32,263 nucleotides of DNA, taken from positions 1 to 32,263 of the forward strand of contig SFFC01000014.1 in NCBI GenBank assembly GCA_004556985.1, in the 5' to 3' direction. The stretch comes from Clostridiales bacterium. GTDB taxonomy: Bacteria > Bacillota > Clostridia > Christensenellales > Aristaeellaceae. Under the pieces are notes generated by a model. That model worked only from the letters and a program-made list of their open reading frames with translations, did no database searches and was not told the origin of the DNA. The translations under genes were made by a program, and so were the position numbers. Positions 23,521 through 31,694 of the stretch are shown in pieces (within the stretch, counting starts at the first letter, position 1; the number at the start of each line of letters is the position of its first letter).

Positions 23521-24905
23521 CAGGATGCGCGCTGTCCCGCGCGCCTTTCGCAGCGGCGGAGCCAGAACGGGAAAACCGCCCCGATCAGCACAAGCGACGT
23601 GATCCAGGCGACCACCGTGGGAAAATACATGCCCCGGCTGCCCATGACCTGCGGCAGCGTGACCGTCACCAGCACCCGCGCCAGCAGCTGAACCAGCGCC
23701 GCGATCAGCGGCACGACCGCGTTGCCCAGCGCCTGCAGCGACTGGCGCAGCACATACATCGGATACATGATAAACAGCCCGGCGCTCATGACCATCAGAT
23801 AGCCCCACGACGTGTCGATCGCCTCCTCCGCCACATAGAGCGAGAGGATGCCCCGGCCGCCCAGCGCCATGCCCGCCGCCAGCAGCGCGGCGATGCCCAG
23901 CGAGATCCGCGCGGCGATGCGCACGCCCCGGCGGATTCTGTCAAACGCCTGCGCGCCATAGTTCTGGCTGACAAAGGTGGCCGCCGCCTGGGCCAGCGCG
24001 ATGGCGGCCGTCTCCAGCAGGCTGAAGACCTTCGTGGTCGCGCTCATGCCCGCGACGAACGCCGCGCCATAGCGGTTGATGTGGCTCTGCACGAAGAAGC
24101 CGCCGAAGGCGATCACGAAGCTCTGCATCAGCATCGGGACGCTCAGCTGCATGTAATCCCCCAGAAGCGAGCGGCGGATGCGCAGATGGCGGCGCCGGAT
24201 GTGCAGCTCCCGAATCTGCCGCACGCGCAGCAGGCAGACCAGCGCCGAGGCGGCCTGCGCGATGACCGTCGCCCACGCCGCGCCGACGGCGCCCAGGCCC
24301 AGCCCGGCCACAAACCAGACGTCGAGCCCCACGTTGACCAGCGCGGCCGCCGCGATGGCGAGCAGCGGCGTGCGCCCGTCGCCGACGGCGCGCAGCAGCG
24401 CCGCAAGGAGGTTGTAGGCGAAGAGCACCGCCGTGCCGGCGTAGAGGATGCGCAGATAGGCGACCCCCTGCTCCAGCATCTCCGGCGGCGCGCCCTGCCA
24501 GACGAGCAGGGGCCGCGCCGCCGCCTGCAGGGCGACCATCATCGCGGCGCAGAGCACGAGCGCCATGCTGTACATGCTGCCCACGGCTGCGCGCAGGGCC
24601 TCCGCGTCCTTCTGCCCGTAATACCGGGCGGCGAGGATGGAGCTCGCCTGGGAGAAATTCGTGAGAATGCTGACCTGCAGCCAGACCGGCCAGGAGCACA
24701 CGCCCAGCACGGCCAGGCCGCCGACCCCCTCAAAGCGGCCCAGGATGACCGTGTCGACCATCGCATAGACCTGCTGGAGCGTGTTCGCCGCGATCAGCGG
24801 CAGCCCGACCCGCAGAAGCAGGCCCGCCGGCGCGCCCCGCGTCATATCCGTCGTGCCGCCTCTTTGTCTCATGCCCTGTCCTGTCTTCCGTATGGTTTTC
24901 TGCAT
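23520..24905 (-). CDS. MATE family efflux transporter
   Basis: This 461-residue multidrug and toxin extrusion type membrane protein has twelve predicted membrane segments in two halves. It shows the family pattern LIAANTLQQVYAMVDTVILGRFEGVGGLAVLGV near the N-terminus and the mirrored segment with FFVQSHINRYGAAFVAGMSATTKV in the second half. It should export a small molecule using a Na+ or H+ gradient. The start at 24905 shares a base with the upstream stop (TGATG), with GGAGGCGG ahead, so it is co-translated with the isomerase/epimerase gene. The substrate is not evident. Confidence 0.9.
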   Translation of the reverse strand: MQKTIRKTGQGMRQRGGTTDMTRGAPAGLLLRVGLPLIAANTLQQVYAMVDTVILGRFEGVGGLAVLGVCSWPVWLQVSILTNFSQASSILAARYYGQKDAEALRAAVGSMYSMALVLCAAMMVALQAAARPLLVWQGAPPEMLEQGVAYLRILYAGTAVLFAYNLLAALLRAVGDGRTPLLAIAAAALVNVGLDVWFVAGLGLGAVGAAWATVIAQAASALVCLLRVRQIRELHIRRRHLRIRRSLLGDYMQLSVPMLMQSFVIAFGGFFVQSHINRYGAAFVAGMSATTKVFSLLETAAIALAQAAATFVSQNYGAQAFDRIRRGVRIAARISLGIAALLAAGMALGGRGILSLYVAEEAIDTSWGYLMVMSAGLFIMYPMYVLRQSLQALGNAVVPLIAALVQLLARVLVTVTLPQVMGSRGMYFPTVVAWITSLVLIGAVFPFWLRRCERRAGQRAS

Positions 24906-25732
24906 CAGATGCCGACCGCCTCCATCATCGCGCCCAGATAGCGCAGGCTCCGCCTGCCGGCCGTGCCCGAATCCGGCAGCATCTTCTCCTCCAGCGCCAG
25001 CGCCCCGTTGTAGCCGATGTCCCGCAGCGCCGCCAGCGTCTCCCGGAAGTCGTAATGCCCGTGGCCGGGATACCAGCGGTCGTTGTCCGCGACATGCACA
25101 TGCCCGATCAGGCCCGCGCCCCGGCGGATCGCCGCACCGATATCCGTCTCGCCGATGTTCATCGACACGGTATCGATGTGCAGGCAGGTGTGGGTCAGCC
25201 CGCCGACGTAGCGCAGAAACGCCGCGCCCTCGTCGATCGTATGGAGAAAGTCACATTCATAGGCGTTCATCATCTCCAGCCCGACGCGCACGCCGTGCTT
25301 CCCGGCGAGCGCATCCAGCTCGCGCAGGGACTGCGCCAGTCGCTCCGCCTGCACGTCGGGCGGCGCGCCGCAGTCCCGGGCACGCCCCGCGATCAGGCCC
25401 ACGATCACGATGCCGTGCGAGGGCTCCAGCGTCACCATGTGCTCCTCCAGATGGCGGATCGTGCGCCGGCGCACGGCCTCGTCCCTGTCCACCAGGTTGT
25501 AGCCGCGCGCGCCGTAGGCCGACCCCGTGCCGATGGAGGTCAGGCGCAGGCCGTTTTCCCCGAGCAGCCGCCACAACGCGGGCCGGTCGATCTCCGCCGA
25601 ATCCAGCAGATGCAGCTCCACGCCCCGAAAGCCGTCCTGCGCCATCCGGGGCAGCATCGTCTCAAACGGGCCCCGGTACAGAATCGGCGCGCCATGCTCC
25701 GCACAGAGCGCGCCTGTCGCCGCGATCAGCAT
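24905..25732 (-). CDS. Sugar phosphate isomerase/epimerase-type TIM barrel protein
   Basis: This 275-residue cytosolic protein belongs to the AP-endonuclease-2-like TIM barrel superfamily (xylose isomerase-like). Probable metal ligands are visible: the Glu in GLEMMNAYE, the Asp and neighbours in CLHIDTVSMN, the His pair in HVHVADNDRWYPGHGHYDF and the Glu in LALEEKM. Such enzymes isomerise or epimerise keto-sugars such as tagatose, hydroxypyruvate or inosose; the exact substrate cannot be read. A GAAAGGAGCGAGAGG site precedes the start. It lies downstream of a terminator after the bicupin genes, so it is either read through from them or has a weak promoter of its own. It is coupled to the MATE gene. 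Confidence 0.85.
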   Translation of the reverse strand: MLIAATGALCAEHGAPILYRGPFETMLPRMAQDGFRGVELHLLDSAEIDRPALWRLLGENGLRLTSIGTGSAYGARGYNLVDRDEAVRRRTIRHLEEHMVTLEPSHGIVIVGLIAGRARDCGAPPDVQAERLAQSLRELDALAGKHGVRVGLEMMNAYECDFLHTIDEGAAFLRYVGGLTHTCLHIDTVSMNIGETDIGAAIRRGAGLIGHVHVADNDRWYPGHGHYDFRETLAALRDIGYNGALALEEKMLPDSGTAGRRSLRYLGAMMEAVGI

Positions 25733-25760
25733 GTCCTCTCGCTCCTTTCCGGGAGGAAAA

Positions 25761-25787
25761 GGGCCCCGGCTCCTGGCGCCGGGGCCC
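25761..25787 (-). terminator. Terminator after the double bicupin gene
   Basis: GGGCCCCGGC and GCCGGGGCCC form a perfect 10-bp GC stem with a 7-base loop. On the minus strand TTTTCC follows. It lies just after the stop at 25801, and readthrough would enter the isomerase/epimerase gene. Confidence 0.75.
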
Positions 25788-25800
25788 GTTGGTTCATTCG

Positions 25801-27336
25801 TCAGTCGTATACCGAGATATCGTCGCCCGCAGCGAGGGACACGCAGAAGTCCTTCTCCCTCGTGTAATGCTCATACCAGACGTAGTAGACCTCCTTGCCC
25901 GGCTCCGCGGTCAGCGAATGATCGTATCCGGCGGGAACATAGCTCCAGTCGCCTCCGCGATGCGCGACGGCCGGCTCCGTATCCACCTGCAGCTTGAAAT
26001 CCGAATCGCCCAGGCAGTAGTTCCACTGCTCCACGCGGGCATGGCCCTTCTCGACCGTGCCCTCGCCCACCGCGCGGACGACGCCGACCATGATGCGGCC
26101 CAGCTGCTTGGGCCCCAGGATCGTCCAGGAGGTCGTATTCGGCCCCTTGCAGTCCTGGTCGTAAATCGTCGCGTCGCTGCAGTTCAGGAAGAACGGCAGG
26201 CGCACATGGCAGGCGTCGTAGAGCGCCTTGTCCGCCTCGTTGCGCTCCACCACGCTCAGGACAAACTCCATGTCGGTCAGCGCGTGCACCGTATAGGGCT
26301 CGCGGTCAAACTCGGGCGCATAGAACGACGGCTCCTCGACCTTGAACAGGTGCTTCGCCGAGGCGACATAGCCCCGGCCCTTGCCGAACATCAGCAGCAC
26401 CGTCTCGTCCCTGTACAGCTTCGGGGAGACCTCGCAGCCCGCCTTCAGGAAGCACTTGTAGTTGCGGATGCCGCCGTCATAGGTGCCCGGCAGCAGCTCC
26501 GTCATGGCGAAGCCGTTTTCGTCAAAGCTCCGCTCCACATCCTCCGCATGGACGACGTAGAACTTCGCGGGGCCCTTGGCCGGCAGCTCCTTTTTGGGCA
26601 TGGGCTTGTAGACGTAGTCTCTGTCCTTGCGGGTGAACTGCTCAAACCAGACGTAGAAGACCTCCTTGCCCGGCTTGGCGACCAGGCTGTGGTCCGCGCC
26701 CGCGGGGATGAAGCTCCACTCGCCCGCCCTGTGCGGCACGGTGACGCCGTCGACGGTCATCTCAAAGTCCGAATCGCCGACGCAGTAATTCCACTGGTGA
26801 ACGGCCGGATGGCCCTTTTCGACGGTGCCCTCGCCGATGGCGCGGACGACGCCGATCATCACATGGCCGAGCTTCTTGCTGCACAGCACATGCCAGGACG
26901 TCGTGTTGGGACCCTTGCAGTCCTGGTCGTACTTGACGCACTTGCTCAGCGTGCGGAAGAACGGCAGGCGGTCGTGATTCGCGGCGTAGTCCTCCCAGTC
27001 CGCCGGGCTCATCTCCACGACGGCCTTGACGAACTCCATGTCGGTAAACGCCTGAATCCGGTAGGGCGTCCTGTCAAACTCCGGCGCGTAGAAGGAGAGC
27101 TCCGTGATCTCGTGAGCGCCCTTGGCGTCCGCGACGAAGCCCGTGCCCTTGCCGAACATGAGAATGACCACCTTGTCCGCATAGGTTTCGGGCTCCACGC
27201 TGCAGCCCGCCTTCAGGAAGCACTTGTAGTTGCGGATGCTGCCGTCGTGCGTGCCGGGCAGCAGCTCCGTCTGCGCAAAGCCCTGTTCGTTAAAGCTCTT
27301 CTCGATGTCCTCTTCGCGCGCTACATAGAAATTCAT
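25801..27336 (-). CDS. Double bicupin protein (two fused copies), function unknown
   Basis: This 511-residue cytosolic protein is made of two homologous units of about 255 residues (about 1-250 and 258-511). Each unit has two cupin-like halves. The first half (IRNYKCFLKAGC, ILMFGKG, FYAPEFDR-PY) lacks a His cluster. The second (VVRAIGEGTVEKGHPAVHQWNYC, HRAGEWSFIPAGADHSL, KEVFYVWFE) has a plausible metal site. In the second unit the His-x3-His reads HARVEQW, with Glu for the second His. The units are closely related to the single-unit gene just upstream (27378). Cupins of this size act on sugars or keto-acids, and the divergent LacI-type locus and the isomerase downstream suggest carbohydrate metabolism. 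I do not recognise the family. The start has ATGAGGTCTGACAG upstream. Confidence 0.75.
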   Translation of the reverse strand: MNFYVAREEDIEKSFNEQGFAQTELLPGTHDGSIRNYKCFLKAGCSVEPETYADKVVILMFGKGTGFVADAKGAHEITELSFYAPEFDRTPYRIQAFTDMEFVKAVVEMSPADWEDYAANHDRLPFFRTLSKCVKYDQDCKGPNTTSWHVLCSKKLGHVMIGVVRAIGEGTVEKGHPAVHQWNYCVGDSDFEMTVDGVTVPHRAGEWSFIPAGADHSLVAKPGKEVFYVWFEQFTRKDRDYVYKPMPKKELPAKGPAKFYVVHAEDVERSFDENGFAMTELLPGTYDGGIRNYKCFLKAGCEVSPKLYRDETVLLMFGKGRGYVASAKHLFKVEEPSFYAPEFDREPYTVHALTDMEFVLSVVERNEADKALYDACHVRLPFFLNCSDATIYDQDCKGPNTTSWTILGPKQLGRIMVGVVRAVGEGTVEKGHARVEQWNYCLGDSDFKLQVDTEPAVAHRGGDWSYVPAGYDHSLTAEPGKEVYYVWYEHYTREKDFCVSLAAGDDISVYD

Positions 27337-27377
27337 CTGTCAGACCTCATTTCCTTCGTCTCTGCTGGTCTGCCGTC

Positions 27378-28142
27378 TCATTCGGGCAGCTTCTGGCCGG
27401 GGAGCACCTTCACGTCAAAATCCTTCTCCCGCACGAACTGCTCATACCAAACGTAGAAGACCTCCTTGCCGGGATCCGCCACCAGGTCGTGATCCGGGCC
27501 CGCGGGAATGAAGCTCCACTCGCCCGCCTTGTGGGCGACCGGCTCGCAGTGGTCGACCGACATGTGGAAGTCGGAGTTGCCGACGCAGTAGTTCCACTGA
27601 TGCACGGCCGGATGGCCCGCCTCGCGCGTGCCCTCGCCGATGGCCCGCGTCGTGCCGATCATGATGCGGCCCAGCTGCTTGCAGCCAAGGACGGTGCGCG
27701 CCTCCGTGTGGGGGCCCTTGCAGTCCTGCACATAGCGGACGCAGTCGCTGTGCCTGCGGAAGAACGGCAGATACACGTGGTTCTCGGCGATGAGCTTCCT
27801 GTCCCACTCGTTGAGCTCGACGATGCTCATCACATACTCCATGTCCTCCACGGCGTGAACGGTGTAGGGGCAGCGGTCGAAGTTGGGCGCGTAGAAGGAG
27901 AGCTCCGTGATGTTGTAGGCCGCCTCCGCGTCCGTCACATAGCCGCAGCCCTTGCCGAACATGAGGATGACCGTCTTGTCCGCATAGAGCGCCGGGCTCA
28001 CCTCGCAGCCCGCCTTCAGGAAGCACTTGTAGTTGCGGATGCCGCCGTCGTAGGTGCCGGGCAGCAGCTCGGCGCACGCATAGCCATGCTCGTCATACTG
28101 CCAGGCGATATCCTCGTTTCTCGCGATGTAGAACTTTTCCAT
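27378..28142 (-). CDS. Single bicupin protein, function unknown
   Basis: This 254-residue cytosolic protein is one unit of the same bicupin family as the fused protein downstream. It shares ELLPGTYDGGIRNYKCFLKAGCEVSP, LMFGKGCGYV, FYAPNFDRCPYTVHA, DMEYVMSIVE, VQDCKGP, GEGTREAGHPAVHQWNYC and WSFIPAGPDHDLV. The second half keeps a His-x3-His plus Asp-His arrangement fit for a metal. It is the first gene of the operon, 42 bases before the double gene, with GGAGG about ten bases before the start at 28142. The longer frame to 28247 begins upstream of the promoter and is not used. Its promoter faces the LacI-derived locus. Confidence 0.75.
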   Translation of the reverse strand: MEKFYIARNEDIAWQYDEHGYACAELLPGTYDGGIRNYKCFLKAGCEVSPALYADKTVILMFGKGCGYVTDAEAAYNITELSFYAPNFDRCPYTVHAVEDMEYVMSIVELNEWDRKLIAENHVYLPFFRRHSDCVRYVQDCKGPHTEARTVLGCKQLGRIMIGTTRAIGEGTREAGHPAVHQWNYCVGNSDFHMSVDHCEPVAHKAGEWSFIPAGPDHDLVADPGKEVFYVWYEQFVREKDFDVKVLPGQKLPE

Positions 28143-28197
28143 GGAACAAACACCTCCGTCAGATTGAAGCCGGCTGTAGCCGATTTCATTTACCTGC

Positions 28198-28226
28198 ATT
28201 ATGACATCGGCGCAATTCCCTGTCAA
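28198..28226 (-). promoter_or_regulatory. Promoter of the bicupin operon
   Basis: On the minus strand a perfect TTGACA (28226-28221), 17-base spacer and CATAAT (28203-28198) lie about 55 bases before the first bicupin start. Confidence 0.8.
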
Positions 28227-28312
28227 CAAAAGGCGTTCCGAAAACAAAAATGCGCAAATTCGTCGCTTTTTCTCCGCTGCCGAACGTCAAAATTCTCCTC
28301 TTCATTTCCTCC

Positions 28313-28341
28313 TTGACGCATATCGTGCAACCGGTTACAAT
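28313..28341 (+). promoter_or_regulatory. Promoter with LacI/CcpA-type operator
   Basis: TTGACG (28313-28318), 17-base spacer and TACAAT (28336-28341) form a promoter. TGCAACCGGTTACA (28326-28339) is a near-perfect 14-base palindrome covering the spacer and -10. It has the AACCGGTT core of LacI-family operators and matches the CcpA cre consensus TGWAANCGNTNWCA at 13 of 14 positions. It is about 90 bases from the bicupin promoter on the other strand. It would allow autoregulation or carbon catabolite control; which one is not decided by the sequence. Confidence 0.65.
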
Positions 28342-28360
28342 CAAGGGGACATCAGACGCG

Positions 28361-29545
28361 GTGCGGCCGGCGCTTTGCCGTGCCCCCGCGCGGGAGGGCT
28401 ATATTCCCAACGCCTTCGCGCACAGCCTGAACACCCACAAGAGCCAGACCATCGGCATCATCTGCCCCGTGATCGCCGACGCAAACCACGCCTACCCGGT
28501 GTCGGAGCTGACGAAGCTGCTGCGCGCCGCCCATCTGGAGACGCTGCTGATCAACACCGACAGCAACCCGGAATCCAAGCGGCCCTACTTCGCCTCCCTG
28601 ATCAACCGCCAGGTCGACGCCGCGATCGTCATCGGCTGCAACTGCTCCGCCCAGGAGCGCCGGGACTTCGCCTTCGCCGCCGCGCATTTCCCGGTGTTCG
28701 TCGTCAACGGCGTCGTGCCTGGCAGGAACATCTACTGCACCGTCTGCGACGAAAAAAAGGCGGCCCATCAGGCCGTTCTGCGTCTCGCCGGCGCGGGGCT
28801 GCGCCGCATCCTCTACCTCTACGACTCGCAGACCTACAGCGGCGTGCAGAAGCTGGAGGGCTACTGCCAGGGCATGCGCGAGCTGCCCGGCGGGGAGCCG
28901 CTGTGCGTGCAGATCCGCTGCGACGGCCCCTCCTACCCCAGGACGATCGAGGTCGTCAGCGAATTGCTCGACCGCACGCCGTTTGACGCCATCCTGTGCG
29001 ACTCCTACATCGGCGACGCGACCCTGTTCATCCAGACCCTCAAGGAGCAGAACTACTCCCCGAAGATGATCGTGGCCAAGGCTAACGGCTTCACCGATCC
29101 TTCCTTCATCACCAACCTGGGCAGCATCGCCAACGGCGTGGCCTCCGTGGTTGAGTTCAACCCGGATCTGATCAACGGCAAGGAGATCAACGAGGAGTTC
29201 AAGGCCATCTACGGCGTGGATATGAACGGCCACTCCGCCGAGTCCTACACCGTGGTCTGGCTGTTCAAGGCTGCGATCGAGGCCGCCGGCACCACCGACG
29301 GCGAAGCTGTCAAGAACGCGCTCGACGCGCTCGTGATCGACGGCGAGTTTGCGGGCGGCCGCAAGATCATCCTGCCGTACAGCAAGATCGACTTCGAGAA
29401 CTACGACCTGGCCGGCGAGCCGCACTACAGGGACAACACCTCCGCCTCTGTCGCGATCGCGCAGATTCAGGACGGCGCCTGGACGACCGTGTGGCCGTTC
29501 GAGTTCGCCTCCTCCCAGATCGTGTATCCGGCCCCGCTGAAGTGA
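28361..29545 (+). pseudogene. LacI regulator remnant fused in frame to a branched-chain amino-acid binding protein
   Basis: The first part (28361 to about 28997) is the sensor half of a LacI-family regulator: REGYIPNAFAHSL, QTIGIICPVIADANH, a ligand-binding fold, and TPFDAILC. The helix-turn-helix is gone; only the hinge-side tail follows the promoter. At about 28998 the frame passes without a break into the C-terminal half of a LivJ-type periplasmic binding protein (SYIGDATLFIQTLKEQNYSPKM, NGHSAESYTVVWLFKAAIEAAG, VWPFEFASSQIVYPAPLK). A cytosolic regulator and an exported protein have no reason to be joined, so this looks like a deletion fusion or an assembly join. GTG at 28361 is the only in-frame start inside the transcript; the open frame extends up to an ATG at 28250, ahead of the promoter. 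It is unlikely to bind DNA. Confidence 0.75.
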
Positions 29546-29584
29546 TTCAGGCGCCTGCGCGCAGATCACCTTCCGCCATAAAAA

Positions 29585-29653
29585 GCCCCCTGCGGCACAG
29601 ACAGCCGGAATCCCCCGGGATTCCAGCCCCCGCCGCAGGGGGCCTTTTGGTTT
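29585..29653 (+). terminator. Long two-level terminator
   Basis: GCCCCCTGCGGC (29585-29596) pairs perfectly with GCCGCAGGGGGC (29632-29643). An inner GGAATCCC/GGGATTCC hairpin lies in the loop. CTTTTGGTTTTT follows. It belongs with the binding-protein half of the fusion gene. Confidence 0.85.
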
Positions 29654-29766
29654 TTCCGCCCAGGCTCCCTCCTGCTGCAGCATGGAAAGCGTCCCGCCAA
29701 GGGCCTGAATTTCATTGGAATTTCATCCACCTCCGGCTGGATTTCTGATATGCTTTGATCAACAGT

Positions 29767-29780
29767 TGACAGAGTTGTCA
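29767..29780 (+). promoter_or_regulatory. Inverted repeat and possible -35 element before the flavoprotein gene
   Basis: TGACA-GAGT-TGTCA (29767-29780) overlaps a perfect TTGACA (29766-29771), but no good -10 stands 17 bases downstream (TCACAA). Just upstream GAATTTCAT is repeated at 29707 and 29718. The promoter is therefore uncertain, and the palindrome may be an operator. Confidence 0.35.
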
Positions 29781-29809
29781 CGCATCGTTCACAAACAGGA
29801 GGGTTGCAC

Positions 29810-30892
29810 ATGAAAAAGATCATCAGTCTCGTCCTCGCCCTGAGCCTGCTGCTGACCATGGCAGTCGCTGTGGCGGAGGGGATGACGGCAGGCGGCGATG
29901 TCGATGCATGGACGGCCAAGGTCACGAAGACGGCCGGCGAGGACGTTGAGCTGACCGCCGACGTCATCGTGGTTGGCGCCGGCGGCGCGGGCCTCGCGGC
30001 GGCTTCCGCTGCGGGCGAAGCGGGCGCATCCGTCATCGTCGTGGAGAAGGCGGCCGCCGTGGGCGACAATACGATCCTCTCCGACGGCATCTTCAACACC
30101 GAGGCCAAGAGCTTCATCCTGGAGGATGGCAGGGTCGTCGGCGTCAATGCCGTCAAGAGCGACGGAACGAAGGTCACGCTGCATGCGAACAAGGGTGTCG
30201 TGCTGGCCACCGGCGGCTTTGCCGGCAATGTCGAAATGGTCGTGGAGTACAACACCTACTGGCCGGATCTGACGCTTGAGGCCAAGAGCGACAACACCGC
30301 GACGGCTACCGGTGACGGCATCCGCATGGCGATCGAGATCGGCGCAAACACCGTCGGTATGGGCTTTGCCCAGATGCTGCCGACCTGCACGGCGCTCGAC
30401 GGCCAGGCCGGCAAGGGCGTGGGCAGCCAGCTGTATGTGAACAAAGAAGGGCTGCGCTACGTCAACGGCGAGGCCAAGGTTGCGGATTCGGTTGCCAAGG
30501 GCTATGCGTTCGTGGGCGATACGCTCGAAGAGGCTGCCGAGAAGGCCGGCATCGATGCCCAGCAGCTGGTCAAGACGGTTGAAGCGTTCAATTCCTATGT
30601 GGAAAACGAATGCGATCCGGACTTCGGCCGCTACGGCTTCATGGGCAAGGTGGAGGAAGGCCCCTTCATGATCGTCGCCATGGCCCCCGCGCTGCACCAC
30701 ACCATGGGCGGCGTTGAAATCAACACCGAAGCGCAGGTCATCCATACCGACGGCCACGCGATTGCCGGCCTGTACGCTGCGGGCGAGGTCTGCGGCGGCA
30801 TCCATGCGGGCAATCGTCTGGGCGGCAACGCCATCACGGACATCATCGTCTTCGGCCGCATCGCGGGCGCCAACGCCGCTGCGGGCAAGTAA
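29810..30892 (+). CDS. Exported fumarate-reductase-like flavoprotein with internal deletions
   Basis: This 360-residue protein has a signal peptide (KKIISLVLALSLLLTMAVAVA) and an FAD domain of the flavocytochrome c/urocanate reductase type. It has the dinucleotide site DVIVVGAGGAGLAAASAA, GVVLATGGFAGN, LHHTMGGVEIN (substrate His) and GNRLGGNAI (substrate Arg). It is far shorter than relatives. The usual FMN-binding domain before the FAD site is reduced to a few residues. The run from VGDNTILSDG jumps straight to NTEAKSFILEDGRVVG, and VNKEGLRYVNGEA jumps to KGYAFVGDT. The second jump removes the region holding the catalytic Arg of Shewanella fumarate reductase. The frame is kept throughout. 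It is probably inactive unless the deletions are an assembly error. A strong AGGAGGGTTGCAC precedes the start. Confidence 0.75.
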   Translation: MKKIISLVLALSLLLTMAVAVAEGMTAGGDVDAWTAKVTKTAGEDVELTADVIVVGAGGAGLAAASAAGEAGASVIVVEKAAAVGDNTILSDGIFNTEAKSFILEDGRVVGVNAVKSDGTKVTLHANKGVVLATGGFAGNVEMVVEYNTYWPDLTLEAKSDNTATATGDGIRMAIEIGANTVGMGFAQMLPTCTALDGQAGKGVGSQLYVNKEGLRYVNGEAKVADSVAKGYAFVGDTLEEAAEKAGIDAQQLVKTVEAFNSYVENECDPDFGRYGFMGKVEEGPFMIVAMAPALHHTMGGVEINTEAQVIHTDGHAIAGLYAAGEVCGGIHAGNRLGGNAITDIIVFGRIAGANAAAGK

Positions 30893-30909
30893 TCGCCATA
30901 TACCCCCAG

Positions 30910-30940
30910 CCCTCGGGTGATGCCCGGGGGGCAATTCTTT
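30910..30940 (+). terminator. Terminator after the flavoprotein gene
   Basis: CCTCGGG-TGATG-CCCGGGG forms a GC hairpin (one G-U pair), followed by AATTCTTTT. It lies about 20 bases past the stop. Confidence 0.65.
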
Positions 30941-30968
30941 TGGCAGGCGGTGCAACCTGTGATACAAT
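30940..30968 (+). promoter_or_regulatory. Promoter of the OmpR-type regulator operon
   Basis: TTGGCA (30940-30945), a 17-base spacer and TACAAT (30963-30968) lie just after the preceding terminator and about 28 bases before the start at 30996. Confidence 0.75.
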
Positions 30969-30995
30969 ACAGTCAGACGGGAGGCGATGGTTCAG

Positions 30996-31694
30996 ATGTA
31001 CAGGATCCTGCTGGTAGAGGACAATCCGGAAAACTGCACGGTCATTGAAGGATACCTGCAGCACAACGGCCAGTATGAGGTGACTGTCGCCCATGATGCC
31101 GGATCTGCGCTCAAGGCCACGCGCCAAAGGGCGTTTGATCTGATTCTCCTGGATATCATGCTGCCGGATACCGATGGAATCGAGCTGTGCGTGCGCCTGA
31201 GAAAGACGCTGTTCTGCCCGATTATTTTCATCAGCTGCCTGGACGACGAGGAGACCATCGTGCGCGCGTTCAGAATGGGCGGGGACGATTATCTGACCAA
31301 GCCGTTCCGGGGCGCGATACTTGAGGCGCACATCGAAGCGATGCGAAGACGCATGCAGACGGTCTATCATGTGCCGGTCGGAATCTATGCCATCGGGGAT
31401 CGGACGCTGCACACCGACGAGCATGTCCTCCGCAGGGGGGATGAGATCCTCTATCTGTCGCCGACGGAGTATGAGCTCCTGCTGTACTTCCTCAACAACG
31501 AGGGGAGGCTGCTGGAGTTTGAGCAAATCTATCAGTATGTCTGGCAGAAGCCCAGCTATGGCGACTTGCGCACGCTGTTTTCCCATGTGCGCAATCTGAG
31601 AAAGAAGCTCGAAGAGAATCCCGCGCAGCCGCGGCATCTGATCACCGTGCCGCGCTGCGGCTATCGGTTTTATGCCAGGGGGGAGCAGCCATGA
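30996..31694 (+). CDS. Response regulator, OmpR/PhoB type
   Basis: This 232-residue transcription factor has a receiver domain (ILLVEDNPEN, phosphorylated Asp53 in LILLDIMLPDTDG, Lys in DDYLTKPF). A C-terminal winged helix follows (LYLSPTEYELLLYFL, RTLFSHVRNLRKKLEENP, ITVPRCGYRFY). An ATG at 30987 is only two bases from GGGAGG; I prefer 30996, eleven bases away, because MYRILLVEDN is the usual family start. The stop overlaps the next gene by ATGA. It is likely to act with the membrane protein encoded there. Confidence 0.88.
   Translation: MYRILLVEDNPENCTVIEGYLQHNGQYEVTVAHDAGSALKATRQRAFDLILLDIMLPDTDGIELCVRLRKTLFCPIIFISCLDDEETIVRAFRMGGDDYLTKPFRGAILEAHIEAMRRRMQTVYHVPVGIYAIGDRTLHTDEHVLRRGDEILYLSPTEYELLLYFLNNEGRLLEFEQIYQYVWQKPSYGDLRTLFSHVRNLRKKLEENPAQPRHLITVPRCGYRFYARGEQP

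Noticed and set aside
24781..27456. Plus-strand open frame of 891 codons opposite MATE, isomerase/epimerase and bicupin genes
   Set aside because: The opposite strand holds conserved proteins with ribosome binding sites; this frame has none and is a low-complexity shadow.
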